This document shows, piece after piece, positions 1 through 21,700 of a stretch of 64,000 nt of DNA. The position numbers and the translations under genes are program-made. Under the pieces are notes generated by a model. The model saw nothing but the letters and a program-made list of their open reading frames with translations. It was not told the origin of the DNA and did not search any database. The stretch lies in assembly GCA_009760855.2 (NCBI GenBank), contig WPIO01000046.1, positions 869,001 through 933,000 of the forward strand. Direction: 5' to 3'. This DNA is from Cristatella mucedo (taxonomy: Eukaryota > Bryozoa > Phylactolaemata > Cristatellidae). Within the stretch, counting starts at the first letter, position 1. Each line of letters starts with the position of its first letter.

Positions 1-410
1 AAATTAGAATTACAACAATCTAGCCCAGATAGAACCAGGGAACTAGCAACATTTTGCAGGCCACCTTGATAGATAGTCACTAATCTTAGATGGGGATCGT
101 GATGGCTAGCAATGGAGGCAGTCTTCTTAATGAAGCTTTCAAATAGGCAGCTTCCAAAGACACTTAAATTTCGAGCACAAGATGGTAGTCCCACAGCAGC
201 ATCGCCTATTGGACAAGCAAAGTCTTATAGTCCAGCCAAATGCGCGGGGGTGTCCTGCGAGTAGCAGTTCCGTTTTGTCATCGTTTAGTTTAAGGAAATT
301 TGCCGACATCTGGGATCGAATGTCTGCAAGGCAAGCATTCAGTTTATCAGTCGCTGCAGCATATTATGATGGCTTAAATGAAAAACACAGCTGAGTATCT
401 ATCTTCTGTG
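1..410 (-). mobile_element. LINE fragment (reverse-transcriptase region)
   Basis: Read on the - strand, this gives a broken piece of non-LTR reverse transcriptase, including the block with FLKLNDDKTELLL that follows the RT catalytic core in CR1/L2-type elements. Downstream frames resemble the region before the LINE C-terminal block but carry stops. It runs off the left edge and is inactive. Family placement is from memory of such elements. Confidence 0.6.
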
Positions 411-1950
411 GTTTTATCAGTTTATGGGATAATTGTTTAATGAGTTGATGTTCTACTGTTTTACAAGGATGAGTCACTGCCTGGACAGGAGCAGGTAGTG
501 GGAAACGTGACTGAGGGGAGAAAGGCTGTGTGGTGTAAAGCTGCGAGTGTTGACGGAATACACCTGTTTTGAAGCCCCCCTAGGTGTCTGTCTGCTTTTT
601 GTCGTTTGTGTACCGGCGCTTGCTTGGTGTGAGAGCGGCAGCTTACATAAATTCCTAAAATAAATTAAATATAATAAATATATATATATATATATAAATA
701 TATAATAATAATAAATAAAATAAATATAAATTCACCATGAAAGTGATGCCATGGGCCCGAACCGCCTTTCCCAGAGGTTCAGTATAAATGGAGAACAGCA
801 AAGGACCGTGACTAATCTGGTGGATGAGACCTAACAACCACACGACACGATATGAACACGACTGGACAAGTACGGTGTGAACCACGCCAATGCTTCGTTT
901 GCCAGGCTGGTCGTTGTTCTCAATTGTTCAAGTCGGGATCAATAATGACGAAGGCAGCTGATATATCCAGTGTAGGGCAGTAGCATTCCCGTCATCATTG
1001 CAGCACAGGATGTCATTGGTTACACGGAGGAGAGCAGTTTCAGTGGAGTGGTGTCTCTTAAATCTCGGCTGTTATTAAGTTTTACGGAAGCTGTTTCACA
1101 CCCCGAGTACAAACCACTGCTGCTGCTGCGAAGGTTGACTGAACGAAGTGAAGCAAAGACAGGCGGCCAATTTAAAAGAGTTTCCCGACAGTTGATGGTT
1201 GCATGACCGACAACCTTGGGTCGCCTCTACTTCAAGCCTTCTAATTTTAACTAGGAATACATTCCCTATAAGCATATAAGAACGTTTGAGTTCCTTCTCC
1301 CCGTGACGCCACTACGCTTCACCGCGACACAGTCCACGTTAAGTACTAAGTCTTTGATAGTGATAGGAAGAAGTATTTCACACTTGCACTGGGTAAGCAT
1401 CAGGAGGTACAAACTGCGGTTACCCCCGTCTTCTAGAGCCGACTTGTATGTAGTAATTAATGCGGCACCTACCTGTCCTGTCACTATTTTAGTCTAAATT
1501 GAGAGCTGATTTGGGATTGCCTCGAAACAGGCTGCTTGCTGAAAGTAAGCAGACTCGACTGTGGTACCCATGCGATTACCTTACGAAGGTCATTTTGGAA
1601 CAGAACGATCAGTTTCCTTGAAGAGGCGGATATTCTGACAGCGACCGATTTGAGAGAACACGGGAGAACTAGCTACGTGCGTACTACATTCTGTTTAGGC
1701 TGCAACGGGCTTTCCCGCTAGCTTGTGCTCTGACCAACATTTTGTCAAAAAATAAGTCTCGTGATTGTCCGTGATCACCAACAGAGGCAGTCGGTCTCTG
1801 GAAACTGTGAACTTCACGATGGGTTCAAGCAGCGAAGCAGTAGGGTGTGGCACTGTGATGCCAGGTGTGAAGCATCACTACAATACCAGTATGAATTTTT
1901 TATGATTCAGCGCCGTCTACCACAGATCGAGCCGGTCCTCATTTTCCGGC
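411..1950. other. Non-coding stretch left of the first supported annexin exon
   Basis: I see no exon that I can support here. It holds an AT-rich (TA)n tract near 677-708 and a short - strand LINE fragment at about 1520-1640, whose 'ctgaaagtaagcagactcg' block recurs in the long LINE copies. If annexin repeat 1 is coded inside the window it should lie here, but no annexin calcium-loop pattern was found. Confidence 0.5.
677..708. repeat. (TA)n-rich microsatellite
   Basis: Alternating TA followed by ATA/ATAA units. Simple repeat in non-coding DNA. Confidence 0.8.
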
Positions 1951-1953
1951 TAG

Positions 1954-4900
1954 AATCCTCATCCCTCACCAACGCACTCGCGTGAGATCTTTGAGTGCGA
2001 ATCATGCAAACATCGGTCATGCCTGAGACACTCGCGTCTCGCATCGGCTCTCGCATCCAAGGTACCGCCACCGAACTAAGCTCTTTTCGTAGGGTGCCGG
2101 CACGGATGAGTCGGCTCTGATCGAGATATTATGCACCAGGTCCAACAGCCAGATAGCTGCCATCAACTCGGCGTACAAGGAGCGTAAGTTGCGATCGCGG
2201 CGTGCGTAGGCTGCTGCTGCCGCTGCGTCTTCGCCATCTCCCGTGAGCCCGAGGCGTCCTGGTTAAGGGCGAACTGCTGTCGCCCGCACATCCCACAGGA
2301 TAAAGCACCTTCTTACGCACTAAGATTTCGCGAGATGCTGCTCCGACGACTACTGGTTTTCCAGGCGGCTTTTTTTGGCGTTACAGTGACGAAACATAAG
2401 TTAGAAGACGACATCATCGGCGACACGTCAGGCTACCTCCGCCGTCTACTCGTATCCATGGTTAACGTGAGTTGGCTTAATCAAGTCACTCACCGCAGCC
2501 AGCTGCACGCTGCCAGCCAGGCTCGGCTCGTCCACGGCCGACGAGCCTCGGCTAACGCCCCGCCTCAGATGCTCCGCCGCTGACGCGGCCCCACGGACAC
2601 TCCGATGCTCCGCTGATGCCCGGCCGCGGCCGAGGACGCACGGCGGACGCCCGCGGCGTCGGCCACGGGGCTTCGGCCACGGGGCTTCGGCCACGGGGCG
2701 TCGGCCACGGGGCTTCGGCCACGGGGCTTCGGCCACGGGGCTTCGGCCACGGGGCTTCGGCCACGGGGCTTCGGCCACGGGGCTTCGGCCACGGGGCTTC
2801 GGCCACGGGGCTTCGGCCACGGGGCTTCGGCCACGGGGCTTCGGCCACGGGGCGTCCGCCACGGGGCGTCGGCGACGGGGCGTCGGCGACGGGGCTTCGG
2901 CGACGGGGCTTCAGCCACGGGGCGTCCGCCACGGGGCTTCGGCCAAGGGGCGTCCGCCACGGGGCTTCGGCCACGGGATGTTGGCCACGGGGCTTCGGCC
3001 ACGGGGCTTCGGCCACGAGGCGTACGCCACGGGGCGTCGGCCACGGGGCTTCGACCACGGGGCGTCGGCCACGGGGCTTCAGCCAAGGGGCGTCCGCCAC
3101 GGGGCTTCGGCCAAGGGGCTTCAGCCACGGGGCGTCCGCCCCGCGTCCGTGCGGCCGCGGATGTGCTGCCTCGGGTGTGCCGCCGGGGACGCGCCACCGC
3201 GGCGGATGCCACGCGGACGAACCGCCGCGGTAGACGCCCAGTGGCTTCGTGGCGCGGCGGACGCCACCGAGAAAGAGGGTGCGCACGTCCTTTTCCTAAC
3301 TACAGGGAGGACGCAACGAGCACTCAGGCGTCGACCAGGCCAAAGCGCTGGCCGACGCGGAGGTAACTGTCTGCAGCCGGCGTTCGTCGCGCCGTCGTCG
3401 CTGACTGCCATATGCCGTGCCGTGCTCGAGAGCTTAACCATTCCGGTGCGGTTGCTGATACAGAGGCTGTACGCGGCCGGGGCGGCGAGTCTGGGTACGG
3501 ACGAGTCGGAGTTTATAGCCATCCTGGCGTCGCAGAGCTTCGAGCAGCTTCGAGCCGTCTTTGGTGCGTATCACCGTCAGTTCGGCAAGACCCTGGAGGA
3601 AGTTATCAAAAGCGAGTTCTCCGGCTACATTGAGAAAGGACTGCTTACAATAGGTAGGCACATGCTTCATGCGTACGAACACCGCTTAACTTACGCATAG
3701 TGCTAGTATCTAGTCGAGCTTTTCGTTCAACTCGTTTCATCCACCCAAATGGTCAAGGATTTACGAAGCTCTTTTGCGTTTGCTGCACTCTCGGGGATGC
3801 CTTAAAAATAGTTTTTCTGTTTTTCTTTCATACCGGAATCCTGTTCATTCCCCTTCGGAGATTACTTGAGTCAAGAAGCAATATCACAAATGCATGGGCC
3901 AATTTAGTTGCCCTCTCCCTGTCAAAACAAGCCTGGATTTCAGCAATTTTACGTAGCCGAAAGTAGGCAGACTTGTCTGTGGAGCTGATGTAGTCGCCTA
4001 ATGAAGGGTCACTTTGGAACAGGACACTTACATTTCGTGCGTATGGGCCAATTTGACTGCTGAGGTTTACAATTTCTGAATCACACCTGGTTCCTGAAAC
4101 TGTTTAACCACACAATGCCATTTTTGACTGATCAGCGTAAGTCTACTTGCGTTGCACATCGGCTGGGGCATCTGGCTGACCAATCGCCCTTGTACCTACG
4201 TTCTTTCTTACAGCTCATGGTAACGTGCTCGCCGTTCACGACTCGGGCTTTGAGTCCGGCAGTGGGCGAGCCCTTATTGGTCACTGCAGGTGGCGGTTAA
4301 AGCCGTAAAGGCTCTTCGGCCGCTATATAAATGAAGCTGTTGAATCAACATATTCAGACGTCGTAATTCTAAACTTTCTCGACGCTGCAACATCCGCCCA
4401 GTATTCCGAGCCTCTGTAACTCGCTAACTTTAAGCGGTTGAGTTGCTTTCGTGTGTATGACGTGGGTGTGACGTCAGCGAAGAAAGAAAGCAAGAGGGTG
4501 GAGGGAGCGAGGGAGGAACTGATCTCCAAGCCAACGCTGTACATTATAGCTAATGAAACCCGTTTATTGCATGCAGTACATTCTATTGCATTGTATTTTA
4601 ACCGTTCGCTATTCGCAAGTACATATTTTAATTTAAAAACGAGACAAAAAACGACGCTTTGTGGGTCCGGAACGGGTTAACAGCATTTCACTCTATCTCA
4701 GTGGGGAAAAATGATTTTACATATGGATAATTTGAGTTACGAGCTCCATCTCGGAGCGAATTGAACTCGTGAGCCGAGGCATCGCTGTATCGCCATGTGT
4801 ATCTAATGTATATATATTCAATCAACTAACCTTTTTGATTACTCGCATCTCTTCGCATGGTCCCGATTATATAAATTTGGGTCTTTGGCGCCAATTTATA

Positions 4901-6162
4901 AACGGACTTAGCAACAATGGATCTTTCAGGGATTGCATGGAGTGCAGGTCTCATTCGCTTCAGGTAACTACTATCATCAGTCTCCGGGTATCCATTTGGC
5001 TTCCAAATGAATTGTTATAAATTAAGGCACAAATTAATTATATATACATGTATATAATTTTTATAGCACTAAGAAAACTGTATCTCTATTCAAGCGCTTC
5101 ACATATGCTACGGAGCTCGAACCCACCGCCAAATACATTCACCTTGACCTTAGTTGAGGTTAGCTTCTCAACAACGGGACCAAACCATTTAGGCTTGGTT
5201 TATTAAGGAGAGCTGTTCCAATTTTCTGTATGTTAACTGCTCGCCTTACTGATAATAACAATAATAAGGCATTTGTGTAGAGCCCTCACTAATTCTATTT
5301 GTTGGTATTTCACATTTGCTGTTAGGGAAGCAAGTCAATATAGTAGCGATAAAATACAAAGCCTCAGCAGGCATAAAAGTAAGCTCACTAAAGATAATTC
5401 ACACTGACACAGCAGATGAGGTACAGGTGCCATTAAGCTTTTTTTTGGGAATGCTGTGACGCCAATCGCGAGCATGCGAACGAAAGGTACACATTGAAGG
5501 TGCTGGATAATCTGTCATGTGCAATTTATCCTGTGCTCGAAGTAGTACGAATGCTTACCTTGCACGTGCAAGCTCGGCAGACATTTCGAAAAAAGACTGG
5601 TGCTTATTGCAGTGAAAATGGTCTACAACAGCAGTGCATACTTCGCAGAGAGATTGTTCAAGTCGATGAAGGTCAGTTCGCCAGCCTGCCTTGTTAGGCG
5701 TGCTTGTTGGTTTGCAAGTGTCTCGCTCGATTCGTGTTGAAATGTCTAGCTCCACAGCATCTCCGTCCAAGTGAACAGCTCGCGGGTGCCATTATGGCTT
5801 GCACCTGCCAAGTCATCGGCGTTCAGCTCGGCAGCATGTTTCAGGGTCTGGGCACCGACGACAAAACCTTAGTTCGCATTATGGCAACCCGCTGCGAGGT
5901 GGACATGCTGTACATAAAGAACGAATTCCAGCAGGCTTATGGCAAGTCCCTGGTGGACTTTATCAAGGTCAGTGTATATACCGTTTCACTTGATTATTGG
6001 GCCAATAATGCTCTGCGGTTGCCATAGCTACAGCAGCAAACCAGCAAAAAAACGATGCAAGTAGAGCTGGAGAAGAGCTGCCACGATCATCCACATTCGT
6101 TGCAGGATGATTGCTCTGGAGACTACAAAAAGCTGCTTATCGCCTTGGCTGGGGAGTCGTAA
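1954..6162 (+). CDS. Annexin family protein, 3' part of gene (repeats 2-4)
   Basis: Annexins are cytosolic proteins that bind acidic phospholipids through calcium; each 70-residue repeat has a GxGTD calcium loop. Predicted exons: an uncertain one ending at 2061, then 2093-2183, 2387-2466, 3306-3362, 3464-3653, 5750-5967 and 6106-6162 (TAA). From 2093 on all phases match, giving 230 residues. Repeat 2 shows GAGTDESALIEIL and DDIIGDTSGYLRRLL. Repeat 3 shows LGTDESEF and IKSEFSGYIEKGLL. Repeat 4 shows GLGTDDKTLVRIM and ends DDCSGDYKKLLIALAGES. The reading frame of the exon ending at 2061 is open from 1954, but its start is unknown. Repeat 1 and the N-terminal tail were not found and probably lie to the left. 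Oddities: a 14-bp minisatellite fills the intron at 2467-3305, and about a dozen extra residues, cysteine-containing, lie between repeats 3 and 4. Family call is firm; subfamily is not assigned. Confidence 0.85.
2655..3165. repeat. GC-rich minisatellite, 14-bp unit
   Basis: About 36 tandem copies of the unit ggggcttcggccac with variants (gcgtcggcc, gcgtccgcc, gcttcagcc). It lies in the annexin intron 2467-3305. Because 14 is not a multiple of 3 and the unit has no stop in most phases, it opens long frames on both strands; these are by-products of the repeat, not genes. Confidence 0.95.
3840..4110 (-). mobile_element. LINE fragment
   Basis: The reverse strand matches the 26600-26780 part of the long LINE copy (the 'ctactttcggctacgtaaa' area and following). 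It is an internal piece with no 3' tail, inside the annexin intron 3654-5749. Confidence 0.6.
4200..4352 (+). mobile_element. SINE family A copy (tRNA-derived)
   Basis: The tRNA-like head has an A-box-like start (agctcatggtaacgtgctcg) and a degraded B box (gctttgagtccgg). The body then carries the family's 'aaggctcttcggccgctatataaatgaagctgttgaatcaac' ending in parts. It lies in an annexin intron. Confidence 0.65.
5035..5200 (-). mobile_element. SINE family B copy (tRNA-like head, LINE-like tail)
   Basis: On the - strand a tRNA-like head with the B-box pattern ggttcgagctcc is followed by a tail like the LINE 3' end (gaagcgcttgaatagagata). It lies in an annexin intron and is diverged. Confidence 0.5.
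5245..5345 (-). mobile_element. LINE 3'-end-only copy
   Basis: Reverse strand shows the LINE tail (ttagtgagggctctacacaa, then a TTATTATTG-type end). It is severely 5'-truncated and diverged. Confidence 0.45.
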
Positions 6163-6737
6163 CACAGCCAGCAAACAGCCATAAAGGGTGTCAGCTACCA
6201 CAAAACTGCTACCAGACGCACGGGGTGGCCATCGCACAATTGCAAGAGAAGCAAACTCAGCTTGACTTGATTATGTTTATTATACCATCGAAACGCTCCT
6301 ATGCCTGGCAAGCAGCTGTCGGCATTCTATATATAGATATACACATACCGTATGGTATATATGTTCGTGTCTCAGTTCTGGCAGCTAACCGACCAAGCAT
6401 GGAATTACTACTACCCATTTTCAGCAAGCCAGGCACATTGGTTTGGTAACTCAGCTGGCGGAACATTCGTGAGACATTATTGTATCGATCGATAGTACGA
6501 TTCCATCGCTGCTTTGCTCAAGGAGTGTTGGCTCAGCCAGCAGCTAGCTAGGAAAGCCCCTACAAGGGAAGGGAGGACACGAACAGCCGGTCACACTGCG
6601 ATCACGTGCGCGACCGGTTTAAGCCTGCTTAGAGGTTGCACTGCTAGAGTCCGATTGCATAGTGTGAGTGCCTTCGCTAAACTCGATTAGACACGATCAT
6701 CTGTCAAGGCTGTGCACACGATGGTTTGCACAGACTC
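6163..6737. other. Convergent annexin/MCM3 3' intergenic region
   Basis: Only 575 bp separate the annexin stop from the MCM3 stop. A TTTATT at 6276-6281 reads AATAAA on the - strand and is a candidate poly(A) signal for MCM3, about 460 nt past its stop. I see no canonical AATAAA for annexin on the + strand here. The two 3' UTRs could overlap. Confidence 0.5.
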
Positions 6738-18564
<11,827 letters not shown>

Positions 18565-18708
18565 GTTTGGGGAAACAACGGACGGCCGACGGGTGGCTTC
18601 AGCGGAAGCACGATTTCGCGGGAGATTTATCACGTGACATGACCACGTGCCATCGACAGTACGCCCTTAAACTTCAGCGTCCTTGACTTTTCCCGACGGC
18701 GCCTTGCA
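18565..18708. promoter_or_regulatory. Bidirectional MCM3/TSEN34 promoter
   Basis: The two start codons (MCM3 at 18564 on -, TSEN34 at 18709 on +) are 144 bp apart, so one short region must hold both promoters and 5' UTRs. It contains an E2F-like TTTCGCGGGA (18614-18623) and two CACGTG boxes (18631-18636, 18644-18649). Further consensus-like E2F sites follow inside or just after TSEN34 exon 1: GCGGGAAA at 18758-18765 and TTTCCCGC at 18982-18989. No TATA box is obvious. MCM genes are established E2F targets; control of TSEN34 by these sites is inference. Confidence 0.7.
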
Positions 18709-21700
18709 ATGTGTCCGGAGGAAGAGGTGGACCAGCCGATTTTGCTTCACTTTTGTCGCGGGAAAATTTACGTCTGGAATGCAGAAGGTCAGTTTTATAA
18801 TAGGCTTTCGTAGCAATTTGAAATTGACAGCCTCGCTCAATTTTTAGAGGCAAAGAATTCGCCCTTTTAAATAATTTCACCCTCGGACGGAGCGACTACT
18901 GCGTGCTGCTCGCCATCGCGGGCTATCCGCCGCCGCCTCCTCCGCTCGCGTCCTCCTCCTGGAGCCGTGAGCGGTCAGAGTTTTCCCGCACCTCAGGTAG
19001 CGCAACGCGGACGCTCGTGTGCGGAAGTGTATAGGCGCGGAGCGGCCAGACCAGTGGCGGATAGTCAGCGGCGACTCCCGTGCGCGGCCCGCCTCCGCAT
19101 GCGGCCATCGACTCCAGGTCCTTCCACTCGTCCACCCCTGCGATCGGTTCCTTCCGTTTGTGAGGCTCCATTTCAGCTGCTGAGGACTAAGCGAAAGTTA
19201 CTTTTGAGTCTTCCGACTTGCGTCACGACATCTGACTTGACCATATTTAAAGAAAAAACTTAAAAACGCTGCCGAGCTGGTTTGGTTTAGCGTTAGGGTG
19301 CTCGCCCTGACCAAGGTCTGTCTGATGTCGCAGGCTCGAGCCCCGAGGCGTATGTGAAGCGCCTGCATAGAGATTAAGTTCTCTTGGGATGCTATACAAA
19401 TGAATTAAATATGTTCTATTTATCACGGCATTTAGTGGGTCTGTGTGATTCGTCCTTAGTGTGCTTATGCGTGCTGACGCTGTGCATGCTGCCACTAACC
19501 ATATTTGCATGCTGACCCTGTGCAGGTCATATTATGCTTGTTGTCACTGAGCACTCTACCGCTAACCACTCGATCATGCTTCCTTTGCAGCAATTGCAAA
19601 ATGCCTAGAAAGAGATTGAGTTCTCTGAAGGCGCTATAACAAATATATTATTATTAATTAGAGCGCACCGAAAGCCCTCGGCAAGTCAACAGCCTGTATT
19701 CCACCGAGCGAAGAAATAGTAAAAAGCTGGGTCCGAGAGCAGCCGAGTAATTAACATAGATTTAGCAGCGACGGACGACCTTAACAAATTCCAGAGTTCA
19801 GTTAGGAGAGAAGATTACTGCTTTGCTTAAGAATTCTTGAAGCGATTGAGCTAAAGAATGGTCCAACTCACAGATTGTCGATAGAGGCACGTGTGGGCAC
19901 TAGGAGGTTGATACTGCTAAGGCGATTGAGCTTGGTACCAAGGAGCTAAGTTAAGCCTCAGTTAGCCTCGTCGGTCAGAGTAAGGATTTTGTTAGCATAG
20001 TTAAGTTTAAGAATCTTGAATATTACCTGCTGGCTGGGACTGGAGCCACAGCAGCTCTGTTAGCTAAGGGACGTGCCGGAATTTATTAGGTTTAAATACC
20101 AACCAAGCGGTCACATTGTGCACCAATTGCCGGGAGTTTTCGTTACCGTCGGCTTTTGCTAGCCCCGCCAATGCTGTGATGACTCGTCTTGCCAAGGAAG
20201 AACTGATAAGATCTTTTGCTAGCCTTTGATTTGAGTAAATCAAGGTTAGCTGATTCAACAGCCTCATTTATATAGCAGTAAGGGAGCCTCAACTTTTATC
20301 ACGGCCGCTTGCAGTGGTCAGTAAAGGATCGCCCAATGCAAGACTCGAACCCACGACCTTAGTCGTGAAGAGTGAGCACCATATTCCAGGACAGGAGGTG
20401 GATAAGGTGCACGGGTTCTTTTGAATGAGTCTTTTAAGCTGCAGGCTGCCGTTAAAGAGGTCACCCTGAGCACGCAAGCTGGCAACGATGGTCTGCTGAG
20501 CCTGCAGCTTCCGATACGCAGTGCGGCCTGTATCGACTTCAGGTCGTCCTTGGTCTGACACCTCTTCTTTCCCGGTAGCAGAGGTATCAATCAGTGCAGG
20601 TGGCGGCAGCGAGGGCGAAGGCCGAAGCGAGAGACCGAAGCTTAGTGGGGCAGCTGTCAGACTTATCACTTGTGCACGACGAGTCGATTTCTGAATGCTT
20701 GCGTGTGTGCGTTGGTGAAGTGGTGGCATAGATTTTGTGTGAAAACAATGCACTTTAGTATGCAAGGCTGTGCATACAGATGGCCTTGTATTCCTTTGCA
20801 GCAAATGTAAAGCGCCTAGAAAGTGATTGAGTTCTCTGAGGGCGCTTTATCAAGTGCATTATTATTATTATTATTATATGGTGCCACCTTTTGTCGTCGT
20901 CGTGCTTCCATTTTTTCTCACCAAGGAGTGACACTCGTGTCGTCGGTGCCATACGTTTAACAGGGGGGCGATCCTCATGCCGAAAGCTATTTCTGTGCCG
21001 ACCTAGTAAGGACCTAGTGGTACAAGTGGTAGTTTAATTGCATTTGTGATGCCTGCATTTTCTTTGCGAGTGCAAACGTCACGATGAAATTGGTGAGTGC
21101 CCAAGCTTCACTTTAGCCTCCAGCATCAGTGTTCTCAGATTCAACTCCAGAGGCAGACGACACATCATTCTTCTTGCATTCCTGTTTCGGCAACAACCTA
21201 AGCGGCTGCAGTGGCAGCGGAAGAAGCCTCGTCCTCGAATCGGCATGATTTACCTTTTTTCTGCCCCTGCAGATGCAGTCCTCCTGCGGCAAGCTCATCG
21301 AGTTTGCGGCTCCCTCACCGGCTGCTTGCAGCGATCGCCGTGGCAGAATGGCCAGCTGTCGCTACCACTTCAGCTTCTGACTGAAGAGGCTCGGCTGCTG
21401 ATCGAGAAAGGTATGTGGTCCTAGTCGCGTTGCTGCTTTGCTACAACACTCACTAGTAATAATAACAGTAGTGGTAGTGGTAAGGTTTCCACTCCATAGT
21501 CGCAAAGGGCGTCGTGTCGAAGTCGAAGTGTTAGTAATGTAATGTAATGTAACGCAATGCATCTTCGTGTGTAACTCGACGAAGGCTATGTAGGTGTTAC
21601 GCAGGAGAGTTTTGCATAGTGCACTCACAGCCTTAGCAAATTCGGTAAGCATTCGGTAACCAACAACTTCATCACAAGCAACAACGAGAAAGTGAGAAGC

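Noticed and set aside
2446-3700. Long open frames on both strands (200-244 codons) with repeating 14-residue motifs
   Set aside because: They are read-through of a 14-bp tandem repeat with no stop in most phases. The real coding in this area is the small annexin exon 3306-3362 and exon 3464-3653, which use the annexin frame.
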